Positions 1 to 5,598 of a stretch of 10,059 nt of DNA are shown here, piece after piece. Location: the NCBI GenBank assembly GCA_026770585.1, contig MU647317.1, positions 121,607 to 131,665 on the forward strand. The letters run 5' to 3'. How positions within the stretch are numbered: the stretch's first letter is position 1; the number at the start of each line of letters is the position of its first letter. This DNA is from Baffinella frigidus (lineage: Eukaryota; Cryptophyceae; Cryptomonadales; Baffinellaceae). The position numbers and the translations under genes were made by a program. The notes under the pieces were generated by a model. That model saw only the letters and a program-made list of their open reading frames with translations, searched no databases and was not told the DNA's origin.

Positions 1-91
1 CACGAAACTCGAAACACGAAACTCGAAACACGAAACTCGAAACACGAAACTCGAAACACGAAACTCGAAACACGAAACTCGAAACACGAAA
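1..91. repeat. 14-bp tandem repeat, 6.5 copies
   Basis: Six exact copies of CACGAAACTCGAAA fill 1-84 and half a unit follows to 91. The 14-mer is itself two 7-bp words, CACGAAA and CTCGAAA, the same heptamers that recur around 1230-1290, so this is a locally homogenised part of the window-wide heptamer family. The array is cut by the window edge and its full length is unknown. The copies are contiguous, with no spacers. Confidence 0.97.
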
Positions 92-118
92 TGAGGAACC
101 CAGACCTGCACCTGCAGT

Positions 119-178
119 GAGGAGGAGAGAGAGAGAGGGAGAGGGAGGGAGAGGGAGAGAGAGAGAGAGAGAGAGAGT
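119..178. repeat. GA-rich microsatellite
   Basis: This is an almost pure purine stretch of GA dinucleotides with scattered GG steps. Any open frame across it only yields Arg/Glu-rich low-complexity peptide. It is simple-sequence DNA with no sign of function. Confidence 0.9.
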
Positions 179-217
179 GAGTGACAGGGAGAGAAAGCAC
201 GGCAGCAAGCCAGCCAG

Positions 218-291
218 CCAGAAAACCTGGGGGAAAGAAAACCTGGAGGAAAGAAAACCTGGAGGAAAGAAAACCTGGAGGAAAGAAAGAA
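218..291. repeat. 16-bp tandem repeat, about 4 copies
   Basis: The unit AAAGAAAACCTGGAGG occurs exactly at 234-249, 250-265 and 266-281. A variant copy (AAAACCTGGGGG) lies just upstream and a broken unit just downstream. A short GCCA repeat (about 208-220) precedes it. The 16-bp period shifts the reading frame at each copy, which argues against coding. Confidence 0.92.
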
Positions 292-308
292 CTCGAAACC
301 CTGGACCG

Positions 309-350
309 TTCGCGAAACCCGCGGACAATCTCGAAACCGACTATGCTGGT
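309..350. repeat. Inter-array module, copy 1 of 3
   Basis: This ~40-bp segment runs from CGCGAAACCCGCGGA through a CTCGAAAC core to GACTATGCTGGT. It matches 511-550 and 916-953 at most positions. Each copy sits directly before or between simple-repeat arrays, so it is probably part of an older, longer repeat unit whose remainder has been replaced by expanded heptamers. No function is recognised. Confidence 0.8.
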
Positions 351-358
351 ACTCCTGT

Positions 359-497
359 CCCTCAACCCTCAACCCTCAATAAGGGTCAGGGTCCAGGGTT
401 CAGGGTCCAGGGTTCAAGATTCAGGGTCCAGGGTTCAGGGTCCAGGGTCCAGGGTTCAGGGTTCAGGGTTCAGGGTCCAGGGTTCAGGGTTGAGTTT
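359..497. repeat. Telomere-like heptamer tract with strand switch
   Basis: Three CCCTCAA units (359-379) are followed at about 383 by GGGTCCA/GGGTTCA heptamers running to about 497, so the G-rich strand flips within a few bases. All words are one or two changes from CCCTAAA/TTTAGGG. It could be an interstitial telomere-derived tract or an unrelated heptamer satellite; the unit sequence alone does not decide. Confidence 0.85.
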
Positions 498-510
498 TAC
501 AGGTTGCGTA

Positions 511-550
511 CGCGAAACCTGTGGATAACCTCGAGACTGACTATGCTGGT
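511..550. repeat. Inter-array module, copy 2 of 3
   Basis: Second copy of the ~40-bp module at 309-350, starting CGCGAAACCTGTGGA and ending GACTATGCTGGT. It separates the GGGTTCA heptamers from the following 8-bp array. Confidence 0.8.
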
Positions 551-553
551 GCG

Positions 554-646
554 ACTCTTGTACTCTTGTACTCTTGTACAACTGTACACCTGTACGCCTG
601 TACGCCTGTACACCTGTACACCTGTACACCTGTACACCTGTACACC
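554..646. repeat. 8-bp tandem repeat, about 11 copies
   Basis: Three ACTCTTGT units (554-577) grade through ACAACTGT into ACACCTGT/ACGCCTGT units to 641. The repeat contains TGTAC in every later unit. An 8-bp period is unusual beside the 7-bp arrays on both sides. Its translations are periodic Cys/Thr/Val/Tyr peptides and are not genes. Confidence 0.92.
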
Positions 647-647
647 G

Positions 648-682
648 TGTACATTTCAGGTTTCGTCCACCTGAAATGTACA
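648..682. repeat. Perfect 14-bp hairpin closing the 8-bp array
   Basis: TGTACATTTCAGGT (648-661) is followed after 7 bases by its exact reverse complement (669-682). The stem begins with the same TGTACA word as the array, so it may have formed by inverted duplication of the array edge. Confidence 0.85.
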
Positions 683-760
683 ACTACAACTAACTGGCTC
701 TAACTTGCGCGGGCACCATCCTGTCTTTCCCCGCATCCCTACTCCCTTAACACTCAACAC

Positions 761-777
761 GGGTCAGGGTTTCGAGT

Positions 778-816
<39 letters not shown>

Positions 817-880
817 GCGTTGAGGGTTGAGGGTTGAGGGTTGAGGGGCTGAAGGTTGAGGGGATGAGGGCTGAGCAATC
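761..880. repeat. TTGAGGG heptamer array
   Basis: About a dozen TTGAGGG units (reverse complement CCCTCAA) run from about 774, becoming irregular after 815 (one GCGTTGAGG phase slip) and degraded after 850. This belongs to the heptamer family at 359-497, with the G-rich strand on +. The stretch 683-760 between the hairpin and this array is unique-looking and holds nothing I can name. Confidence 0.9.
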
Positions 881-915
881 AGGGCAGAGTGTTGAGTGTC
901 ACGCCGTGGGGCGAA

Positions 916-953
916 CGCGAAACCAGCGGATAAACTCGAAATCGACTATGCTG
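916..953. repeat. Inter-array module, copy 3 of 3
   Basis: Third copy of the 309-350 module: CGCGAAACCAGCGGA at the left, then CTCGAAA and GACTATGCTG. It again lies between two heptamer arrays, TTGAGGG upstream and CCCGAAA downstream. Confidence 0.8.
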
Positions 954-956
954 CCA

Positions 957-1041
957 CACCCTCCCCTCAAACTTTACACCCTGAACCCTCAACCCGAAAC
1001 ACGGAACACGAAACACGAAATCCGGAACCCGAACCCCCTCA
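957..1041. repeat. CCCTCAA/CACGAAA heptamer tract
   Basis: Imperfect 7-bp words (CCCTGAA, CCCTCAA, CCCGAAA, CACGAAA) run up to the module at 1045. Many words mix the telomere-like C-run with a CGAAA ending, as in the array at 1-91. Confidence 0.8.
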
Positions 1042-1044
1042 CCC

Positions 1045-1101
1045 CCGTGGTTTCGTTCTTGGCGTTTCGGAAACCGCAGTCCTCCGGAGTATACGGAGGA
1101 C
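1045..1101. repeat. GTTTCGGAAACC-hairpin module, intact copy
   Basis: The module has three parts: CCGTGGTTT at the left, GCGTTTCGGAAACC in the middle, and an 8-bp hairpin GTCCTCCG (1079-1086) / CGGAGGAC (1094-1101) with a 7-base loop. Related copies lie at 1307-1502 (split), 2194-2231 and 2494-2530. It interrupts the heptamer tract, so it was either inserted there or the heptamers grew on both sides of it. It contains no open frame worth reading. Confidence 0.75.
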
Positions 1102-1292
1102 GAAACCTGAAATCCGAAACCCGAAACCCGAAACACGCAACCCTCAACCCGCAACCTGAAACCCGAAACCTGAAATCCGAACCCCGACACCCGAAACATG
1201 CAACCCTCAACCTGAAACCCTCAACCCTCAACCCGAAACCCGAAACTCGAAACACGAAACAAGAAGCACGAAACACGAAACACGAAACCTGC
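1102..1292. repeat. CCCGAAA/CACGAAA heptamer array
   Basis: About 25 imperfect 7-bp words drift from CCTGAAA/CCCGAAA through CCCTCAA to CACGAAA. Overlapping open frames on both strands here are products of the 7-bp period and show only Arg/Asn/Pro or Phe/Arg/Val repeats. Confidence 0.88.
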
Positions 1293-1306
1293 ACCCCCTA
1301 ACCCCC

Positions 1307-1502
1307 CGTGGTTTGGTCCGCAACGTTTCGGAAACCTTTTTCTTCTTTCTTCTTTATTACTCTCGATACAGGTCCTAAAACAGGCCCTCGAGCCTTGAGT
1401 TGAGTGATACAAAAGTCTATGAGCCTTAAGAAACGGGCCCGCCTCAGAGACAAGAGCTATAATGGCTCCAGTGTCAGCAGTCCCCCGGAGTCTACGGAGG
1501 AC
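1307..1502. repeat. GTTTCGGAAACC-hairpin module split by a 140-bp insertion
   Basis: The left half (CCGTGGTTT to GTTTCGGAAACC, 1307-1336) and the right half (GCAGTCCCCCGGAG and hairpin, 1477-1502) together match 1045-1101, in which they are contiguous. The segment 1337-1476 is therefore extra. On the - strand that segment ends in AATAAA followed by an A-rich run (AAAGAAGAAAGAAGAAAAA) next to the left half, resembling a retroposed transcript tail. I see no clear target-site duplication, so deletion in the other copies remains possible. Confidence 0.6.
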
Positions 1503-1727
1503 GCTCTACACCACACAAGGCGGTCGTTGCACTGTCAGGGTGGAGTTTTTGTATTAGTCAACTCACCTGCGAATGTGTAGTAAAGAAGTACACGTAAAGT
1601 GTACCTCGTTTCTTAAATTGACAGATTTGTGGGGGAGTTGACTTTTACAAAATCTCCAGGCTCGCAGTGCATTGGCCTTTTCTTACATGTTGATTTTAAG
1701 ATCGTGTCCATTATTTATTTGTACGAG
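1503..1727. other. Unassigned spacer with inverted TGTGTAGTAA motif
   Basis: Mostly unique-looking sequence. TGTGTAGTAA at 1574-1583 faces its reverse complement TTACTACACA at about 1774-1783, making a possible foldback border pair around 200 bp. A small hairpin GTACAC/GTGTAC lies at 1588-1604. I see nothing else. Confidence 0.5.
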
Positions 1728-1775
1728 AATTGGTCACGCACCCGGGGGGGTTAAACCCCCGGGGACGTGACAATT
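1728..1775. repeat. GC-rich interrupted palindrome
   Basis: The nested arms are AATT, GTCACG (1733-1738), CCCGGGGG (1741-1748), a GGTTAAA loop, then CCCCCGGG (1756-1763), CGTGAC (1766-1771) and AATT, with 2-base mismatched bulges. The GTCACG/CGTGAC termini are also seen in the palindrome at 6648-6689. It could be a very short foldback element or its hairpin tip. Confidence 0.75.
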
Positions 1776-1861
1776 ACTACACAGTGCAGAGGCGACCTTC
1801 TTAAAAGAGGGTTTTAAGAAAAGGCCAGTTGTAGCGTCGTGTGGCAGGCTTCACCGGGCCC

Positions 1862-2028
1862 ATAGAGCGCTTTTGGGAAAACTCGGCCGATTTCAACGAG
1901 AAATATTTTCAGATTTTGTGCCAGAATCGTTTAGATGGACCGGTTTCATGTCACGTCCTGGTAAAAAGCTGTGATTTTCTGGAAAAAAATCTCAGAAAAT
2001 CGGCCAAGTTTTCCCACAAGCGCTCTAT
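1862..2028. mobile_element. Foldback element (MITE-like), 167 bp
   Basis: The left end ATAGAGCGCTTTTGGG and the right end, reverse complement ATAGAGCGCTTGTGGG, begin arms that stay alignable for about 40 bp with three mismatches, then more loosely to about 75 bp each. The centre is around 1945. There is no internal gene: the open frame through it simply reads both arms. No target-site duplication is obvious. It is probably a non-autonomous DNA transposon or a relic of one. Confidence 0.78.
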
Positions 2029-2193
2029 CCAAAACGCATTCCACACCAAGTGTATGAACCAAAACGCATGACACAAACACCGTTTCCCCCAGAACGCGTT
2101 TCACGAGAAGCGTTTTATCCAAGCCGCGTTTCAAAAAACGTGTTTTGAAAAGTGGTGTTTTGAAAAAAGTGGTGTTTCAAAAAGTGTTTCGCC
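2029..2193. repeat. AACGCRTTYC-type degenerate repeat
   Basis: Imperfect words such as AAAACGCAT, AACGCGTTTC, AAGCGTTTT and AAAGTGGTGTTT follow each other about every 20-25 bp. Part of the pattern (AAAAGGTGTTTTG, AAAGTGG) returns at 2462-2493, again leading into the module that follows. It is probably an old, decayed tandem array. Confidence 0.6.
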
Positions 2194-2231
2194 CGCAGCG
2201 TTTCGGGAGCCACAGTCCTCTGGGACTGTGG
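2194..2231. repeat. GCAGCGTTTCGG module copy with 9-bp hairpin
   Basis: The first 32 bases equal 2494-2525 with one mismatch, exactly 300 bp downstream. CCACAGTCC (2210-2218) and GGACTGTGG (2223-2231) form a hairpin with a 4-base loop. In the related copy at 1061-1101 the hairpin is in the same place but built from different bases. Confidence 0.78.
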
Positions 2232-2493
2232 TAGGGAAATTCCGGTTAGGTTCCAGGGCAATGGATAAGATTCTAGTACAAGTTGTTTAGATGGACTTTT
2301 TCTGTGAAGCCCCCGGTGGCTACTAAGTGGATGTACAGACTACATGTACAGGGTGGGTGGGTGTGGAAGAGCGCTGCCCACCGAGACAAAAGTCGAGAGT
2401 GGAACGACTCAAAGCAAAAGTGGAACCTCCGTTAACTTAAGGCAACGGTGGAAAACGCTTTTTTTAAAAAGGTGTTTTGTAAAGTGGGTGGTA
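2232..2493. other. Unassigned spacer between module copies
   Basis: No gene or array is visible. It contains a CTAGTACAA word (about 2270) shared with 5960, 8200 and 8386, and two TGTACA words 6 bases apart at about 2333-2350. The 12-mer GTTTAGATGGAC at about 2286 also occurs inside the foldback element at about 1929. Confidence 0.4.
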
Positions 2494-2530
2494 CGCAGCG
2501 TTTCGGAAGCCACAGTCCTCTGGGATATAC
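2494..2530. repeat. GCAGCGTTTCGG module copy
   Basis: It shares 31 of 32 bases with 2194-2225 and continues with ATATACGG, the loop and arm start found in the copy at 1061-1101. It therefore links the two subfamilies. The second hairpin arm is degenerate here. Confidence 0.75.
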
Positions 2531-2574
2531 GGGCTGCTGCCCTCCGATGCCCCAACGCGGTACCAAATCGCCGT

Positions 2575-2724
2575 TTTCGATCCCCTTGATTTGTACCCAC
2601 GCCATCATGATCGAGGGAAACCGACGCCTTATCCACGACAGACATGCCGTGGTTGACTTAAGAATTCAACGGGTTTCCTTTGAAGGATGTCAAACGCGGA
2701 TGTTTCGATCCCCTTGATTTGTAC
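2575..2724. repeat. 128-bp unit between exact 22-bp direct repeats
   Basis: The 22-mer starting TTTCGATCCCCTTG and ending TTTGTAC occurs at 2575-2596 and again at 2703-2724, exactly 128 bp apart. This is what one and a fraction units of a tandem satellite would show; direct repeats flanking an insertion are an alternative. The enclosed sequence is the dispersed repeat at 2596-2713. Confidence 0.7.
2596..2713. repeat. Dispersed ~117-bp repeat, copy A
   Basis: It aligns with 7028-7143 from CCCACGCCA to TTTCGATCCC, including CGAGGGAAACCGACGCC, GAATTCAA and GGATGTTTCGATCC. The internal hairpin region that is a perfect palindrome in copy B is only CCACG/CGTGG here. Shorter pieces occur at 6430-6491. 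The terminal TTTCGATCC resembles a pol III B box weakly, but no convincing A box is present, so I leave its type open. Confidence 0.78.
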
Positions 2725-2757
2725 TGGAGGTCGCCGGAATCCGGCGACCTGTGGTAC
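2721..2757. repeat. Near-perfect palindrome, 11-bp arms
   Basis: AGGTCGCCGGA (2728-2738) and TCCGGCGACCT (2740-2750) are separated by one base. Outer GTAC words at 2721 and 2754 extend the symmetry after a small mismatch. It is a hairpin or cruciform-capable site of unknown role. Confidence 0.8.
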
Positions 2758-2830
2758 GAATCAGGGCTCTCGGGAATGAGGATTTGCTCCCACTCTGATG
2801 GCGGCAAGCGAGATCATATGTGTGGCCGCC

Positions 2831-2935
2831 GTTATTCCAGCGTGAGCCTAATTCCGGCGTTCCGTAGGGTGTTACCGTATGCAATACGGTAGGATGATAC
2901 GGAATGCCGTAATTAGGTTGACGCCGGAATTTAAC
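2831..2935. mobile_element. Foldback element, about 105 bp, nested hairpins
   Basis: The outer arms are 2847-2866 and 2898-2917 (CCTAATTCCGGCGTTCCGTA against CCTAATTACGGCATTCCGTA, two mismatches). Weaker pairing reaches about 2831 and 2935. An inner hairpin TACCGTA (2873-2879) / TACGGTA (2885-2891) has the loop TGCAA. It is MITE-sized with no coding content. Confidence 0.75.
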
Positions 2936-2946
2936 GGAATTTAATT

Positions 2947-3077
2947 TCGGACCAAGACAGAATCTGTCCCGCTATCTTAGGCTCCCCACGCGGAAGGTAA
3001 GGGTGTATATGCTTTTTTAGGCATCAAATGATGCTATCTTACGCCTTTTCATCAGGACAGATTCTGGTATGGTCCGA
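2947..3077. mobile_element. Foldback element with 23-bp terminal repeats
   Basis: TCGGACCA..CAGAATCTGTCC at 2947-2969 is mirrored at 3055-3077 with 20 of 23 bases matching. Inside are GCATCA/TGATGC (3021-3034) and two direct copies of GCTATCTTA (2971 and 3034). The remainder is unique, unlike a pure hairpin. It is probably a non-autonomous DNA transposon. Confidence 0.75.
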
Positions 3078-3199
3078 GATGAGATCCCTCCCTGGCAGCT
3101 TTCTTCCCGACGATTTCCGGTCCACTACCGAGCGAGGACGGGACACGATTTTTAAAACTTTAACCTGAATCCTGAAGAAAATGGACTTTTAAGATGAAA
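3078..3199. other. Unassigned spacer
   Basis: I see no gene, array or extended inverted repeat here. It contains AT-rich patches around 3150-3165. Confidence 0.4.
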
Positions 3200-3227
3200 A
3201 GCCAGGACCGGAATCCCGGTCCTGGCT
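3200..3227. repeat. Perfect 12-bp hairpin
   Basis: AGCCAGGACCGG (3200-3211) and CCGGTCCTGGCT (3216-3227) are separated by AATC. It is followed by GTCTTAT rather than a T-run, and bacterial-type terminators are not expected in this DNA, so I call only the structure. Confidence 0.85.
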
Positions 3228-3282
3228 GTCTTATATGTGCCGAGTTGGCTCGACAGCGGTACGGTTCAGGGAGATGAAATTA

Positions 3283-3447
3283 GGGCGTCTACCCTTCCGG
3301 AAACACATTCAATTCAGATCACATTTTTGCTCTCGCAAGGGTGGGTTTTGTGTTATGGTTAAGCTATGTCGAGGCTAAGATAGCAAATTACACCCTCAAG
3401 CACAGAACGTGTTTTTAAATTGAATCTGTATCCGCGTTAGAACGTCC
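3283..3447. mobile_element. Possible decayed foldback element
   Basis: The left half (GGGCGT, CATTCAATT, GCAAGGGTG) aligns loosely, with gaps, to the reverse complement of the right half (GGGACGTTCT, GATTCAATT, GAGGGTG) over about 60 bp per arm. GCTATG/GATAGC lies near the centre. Match quality is low enough that chance similarity cannot be excluded. Confidence 0.4.
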
Positions 3448-3484
3448 CCCACACAACTCAAGGCTCCCCGCGGCCTCTAATTAA

Positions 3485-3674
3485 ATAGAGCTATTCCGGT
3501 AGGACTTGTCGCGTTTTCGATTTCGAGACTTTGAGACTTCGAGACTTTATTTGTACCATGAGATTTGAAACGGTGTGTTTTAAAATGATTTACGACCTTT
3601 AAAACCTTTTTGAAGTCTGAAATCTTGAAATCTCGAAGTCAAAAACGCGACAAGTCCTACCGGAATAGCTCTAT
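3485..3674. mobile_element. Foldback element, 190 bp, 31-33-bp perfect ends
   Basis: ATAGAGCTATTCCGGTAGGA and the bases following through CGCG are exactly mirrored at the right end (to 3674). Looser pairing continues to about 62 bp per arm, including CGAGACTT sub-repeats. Both ends carry TA (3486-3487, 3672-3673) just outside GAGCTATTCC, compatible with a TA target duplication as in Stowaway/mariner-type MITEs. The long perfect ends suggest it is younger than its neighbours. Confidence 0.85.
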
Positions 3675-3782
3675 CAAGTTTTACGCTCACGTCCACTTTG
3701 TACGGGGAGCTGGAGCCGTTCGGTGCGCTATAATTTTTTTAGTAAATGCTATACGTATTTAAAAGGACAAGGGGGTCTCGGA

Positions 3783-3815
3783 GGGTTTGGGGTTTAGGTT
3801 TTAGGGTTTATGGTT
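3783..3815. repeat. Short TTTAGGG-like tract
   Basis: GGGTTTGGGGTTTAGG and TTTTAGGGTTTATGG make about four imperfect plant-type telomere heptamers with the G-rich strand on +. It is too short and impure to be an active telomere. Confidence 0.7.
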
Positions 3816-3866
3816 GAGTGCTTGCGCACGGGAGGAGGCGTCAGTCAGGTGCCGAGGTCGTCTGAA

Positions 3867-4013
3867 AAGCTAGCGCCAGCGAGGTACTTAGAGCCTACGG
3901 ATTGCCTACGGTAGGAGCCCCCCTCCTACGACTTATAAAGACTTTTTTTAAAAAACGTCGTAGGAGGAGGGGGGGTTCCTACCATGGGCTAAGGGGTCCG
4001 CTGGCGTTAGCTT
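3867..4013. mobile_element. Foldback element, 147 bp
   Basis: The arms start AAGCTAGCGCCAGCG at 3867 and, on the opposite strand, AAGCTAACGCCAGCG at 4013. They pair inward through TACGGTAGGA and a C-run to the tip hairpin TCCTACGAC/GTCGTAGGA. The left arm has an extra CCTACGGATT copy, so a small duplication has made the arms unequal. The tip loop is AT-rich. Confidence 0.82.
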
Positions 4014-4079
4014 GTGGCATTAGAGGGCTTGGTTCAAACTACTAAATTCACCGTATGGACGGTGTGTGTGAGTGGCGTA

Positions 4080-4182
4080 CTGAATTTTTCATATCTGGTA
4101 AGGCCCATTTTCTAAATGCTCAATTCGCCATATCTGCTATTTTCCAAACGTTCATTTTGCAATACCCGGTATTTTCTAAACG
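4080..4182. repeat. Degenerate ~35-bp tandem repeat
   Basis: Three diverged units follow the pattern TTCAT..TATCTGGT..ATTTTCTAAACG. CATTTTCTAAATGCTC at 4106-4121 recurs exactly at 4375-4390, on the far side of the next foldback element. The array therefore appears to continue beyond it. Confidence 0.65.
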
Positions 4183-4208
4183 GTTAATCCGACAAACCTT
4201 AACAGGGT

Positions 4209-4358
4209 TAACGGCCTGAAAATGGGGTAGTTAGGCCTACGGCATTGCCTGGGACCTCCTACCGTAGGCCGAGACTTTTTGGTCCTAGGCTCCCTCGGCC
4301 TACGGTAGGAGGTCCTAGGCAATGCCGTATGCCTAACTACCCCATTTTCAGGCCGTTA
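4209..4358. mobile_element. Foldback element, 150 bp, 65-bp arms
   Basis: Left arm 4209-4273 and right arm 4294-4358 match at about 63 of 65 positions and leave a 20-base loop. The arms start TAACGGCCTGAAAATGGGG and include CTACCGTAGGCC. The array word CATTTTCTAAATGCTC lies on both sides (4106, 4375), consistent with insertion into that array. Part of a relative lies at about 5058-5112. Confidence 0.88.
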
Positions 4359-4390
4359 GCCTACGAAAACCTGGCATTTTCTAAATGCTC

Positions 4391-4500
4391 CGCGGCGCGT
4401 GCAGGAGCTACTTGACGCCCGAGTCGAAGCAGACCCACAGGTTACGACCCCCGTGAATGACTTTTGACCCCCTTGAATGACTTTTGACTTCTCAGTTTTT
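4391..4500 (+). other. Exon-like scrap plus 20-bp duplication
   Basis: 4400-4438 reads without stop as a short Glu/Asp-rich peptide (VQELLDARVEADPQ) and ends in ACAG|GTTACG, which looks like a donor site. The next 40 bases are two copies of a 20-bp unit with TGAATGACTTTTGAC at 4454 and 4474. The exon idea rests only on resemblance to the better-supported cassettes downstream. Confidence 0.25.
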
Positions 4501-4560
4501 TGCGGGGGGGAAGCCGGTCCCGGCCACACCCACACGAGAATGTTCATAGGCTACGATCTT

Positions 4561-4760
4561 TATTAGAAATATTAAAGCAAACGTGTAGTAATTTTGATTG
4601 AAATTCAGTTTACAAATTGTAAGTGTTTCCATATGAAATCGTCCAAATTGTGGGGCCAGCCTCCTGTGGAATGCCGAAAACCAAACGTTGGACTCATTTG
4701 GACGCGACTCTGGTGCACAACACTACAATCGTTGTTTTAAACGGGTTGTGAGTCCACCTA
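4561..4760. other. AT-rich spacer with small inverted repeats
   Basis: Mostly unique sequence. GTGTAGTAATTTT (about 4583) is a member of the TACTACACA motif set. CGTCCAAAT (4640-4648) is mirrored at 4696-4704, and GGACTCA (4690-4696) at 4749-4755. No gene is seen. Confidence 0.45.
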
Positions 4761-4761
4761 T

Positions 4762-4831
4762 TATTCGTGCGGCAGGTTTATCGCGGGCTTGAACCTCCTC
4801 CCGAAAACCATCTCTCTAAACCATCTCTAAC
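4762..4831 (+). pseudogene. Exon-like cassette, family 1 copy 1
   Basis: In one frame this reads YSCGRFIAGLNLLPKTISL and then a stop. Copies at 5128-5199 and 5378-5470 read LDRLIADLNLRPKTVSP and VGRFIAELNLRPQTAHE in the matching frame. Several differences are synonymous (TTG/CTG, CTC/CTG, AAA/AAG). The family is not one I recognise. GCAG|GTTTAT inside it could be a splice-like junction. It is probably a duplicated exon relic; a non-coding repeat with a chance frame is the alternative. Confidence 0.4.
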
Positions 4832-4860
4832 GGTCCATGGCTAAGTTCAACTCAGGAAGT

Positions 4861-4973
4861 GATTAAAAATGTCACTTTTCTGGCAACGAAAATTACTACA
4901 CAGAGGCTTTACTATTTCTAGTAAGACCTAATTGTGTAGTAAAATCCGTTGCCAGAAAGCACTATTTTTCATC
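4861..4973. mobile_element. Foldback element, 113 bp, TACTACACA type
   Basis: The left arm (4861-4904) starts GATTAAAAATGTCAC and contains TTCTGGCAACG and ATTACTACACA. The right arm (4930-4973) is its imperfect reverse complement, with TTCTGGCAACG exact. A one-armed relative sits at 7760-7812, and the TACTACACA word recurs at several other sites. Confidence 0.82.
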
Positions 4974-5023
4974 GTTTCCGCAGATGAAAGTACTTACGCG
5001 TTTCCGAATACGAAAAGCCTAGG

Positions 5024-5112
5024 GGGGGTCCTACGAAATATTAGGTCCTCGGAGCCCTACGGCCTACCGTAGGCAATACCGTAGGCCTAACTACCCGGCT
5101 TTCAGGACGTTG
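5024..5112. mobile_element. Partial relative of the 4209 foldback
   Basis: On the - strand this reads TCCTGAAAGCCGGGTAGTTAGG followed by CCTACGGTATTGCC and CTACGGTAGGCC, closely following the left arm of 4209-4358. Only one arm and part of the tip are present. It lies between two copies of the 17-mer AAAGTACTTACGCGTTT (4987-5003 and 5120-5136), so it may have been inserted into, or have split, that repeated host sequence. Confidence 0.6.
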
Positions 5113-5127
5113 CCCTATTAAAGTACT

Positions 5128-5199
5128 TACGCGTTTTCGCTGGACAGGTTAATCGCGGACCTGAACCTGCGGCCGAAGACCGTCTCTCCAAACCATCAC
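5128..5199 (+). pseudogene. Exon-like cassette, family 1 copy 2
   Basis: It reads YAFSLDRLIADLNLRPKTVS and aligns with 4762-4831 (including a shared AAACCATC tail) and 5378-5470. Upstream AAGTACTTACGCG matches GGTACTGACGCG before copy 3, so homology extends outside the peptide core. There is no start codon context and no continuation, so it is not a gene by itself. Confidence 0.42.
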
Positions 5200-5211
5200 T
5201 TCGTTACTAAG

Positions 5212-5373
5212 CCACACAGCGGACTTCGAAGGGGTTTTGAATAACCCTTAAGCGATAAGACCTACGACCCTACGGCAGGCAATCCGTAGGGACATAGGGG
5301 GGGTTCCTACGGATAAAGTATCCAGAAATGGCTTGATGTTGACGTTGTTTTTCCTGCGTGGCCCGCTGTGTGG
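5212..5373. mobile_element. One-armed relative of the 9599 foldback with short terminal repeats
   Basis: 5212-5322 matches the left arm of 9599-9843 closely, including the outside word CCACACAGC, but the second long arm is missing. Instead CCACACAGCGG (5212-5222) is mirrored exactly at 5363-5373. It could be a deletion derivative that keeps its true terminal repeats, with the 9599 element missing them on one side. Internal CCTACGG words are present. Confidence 0.65.
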
Positions 5374-5377
5374 TACT

Positions 5378-5470
5378 GACGCGTTTCCGGTGGGCAGGTT
5401 TATCGCGGAGTTGAACCTCCGACCGCAGACCGCCCACGAGATCGAATCCCTCCTCATCTCCACCCAGCAG
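5378..5470 (+). pseudogene. Exon-like cassette, family 1 copy 3 (longest)
   Basis: 31 codons without a stop begin DAFPVGRFIAELNLRPQT and continue HEIESLLISTQQ, ending at CAGCAG|GTTCAG, which looks like a 5' splice site. The second part is repeated at 5599-5628. The peptide is Leu/Glu-rich and moderately hydrophilic, with no motif I recognise. The flanking foldback elements argue that this is a fragment rather than part of a working gene. Confidence 0.45.
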
Positions 5471-5492
5471 GTTCAGGGCTTAGCGTTTAGGG

Positions 5493-5596
5493 TATCCCTT
5501 AAGTGGTCAGGCGGTCAAATTTGACCACCGAGAGGTCATAGGCGGTCCTATGGCCCTACGGTAGGGCGTATGCGCCCACTGGCCACTTAAGGGATA
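5493..5596. mobile_element. TATCCCTTAAGTGG foldback element, copy 1
   Basis: The terminal repeats of 18 bp (TATCCCTTAAGTGGTCAG / CTGGCCACTTAAGGGATA) differ at one base. Inside are the exact palindrome GGTCAAATTTGACC (5513-5526) and CCCTACGGTAGGGC. A second copy about 90% identical lies at 7909-8013. Both have TA at each end, compatible with a TA target duplication. It sits between two copies of the LLISTQQ-type cassette. Confidence 0.9.
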
Positions 5597-5598
5597 GG

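Noticed and set aside
1-91. CRISPR-like regular array
   Set aside because: The 14-bp units are contiguous with no spacers, and the surroundings are eukaryotic simple repeats.
117-703. Several open frames of 60-185 codons across the first 700 bp
   Set aside because: They exist because 7-, 8- and 16-bp repeats lack stops; both strands are open and the peptides are periodic, with no plausible start context.
834-1412. Overlapping open frames on both strands up to 155 codons
   Set aside because: Same cause: the 7-bp CCCGAAA/CCCTCAA repeats keep frames open on both strands.
1841-2134. Frames of 62-76 codons
   Set aside because: They read through the two arms of the 1862-2028 foldback element and the following AACGC repeat.
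2703-2713. tRNA or tRNA-derived SINE (TTTCGATCC as T-arm or B box)
   Set aside because: The word deviates from the B-box consensus, no A box is convincing upstream, and no cloverleaf can be drawn.
3200-3227. Rho-independent terminator
   Set aside because: There is no T-run after the stem, no upstream gene, and the window is not bacterial in character.
5212-5322. Independent gene or regulatory block
   Set aside because: The whole stretch is explained by similarity to the left arm of the 9599-9843 element.
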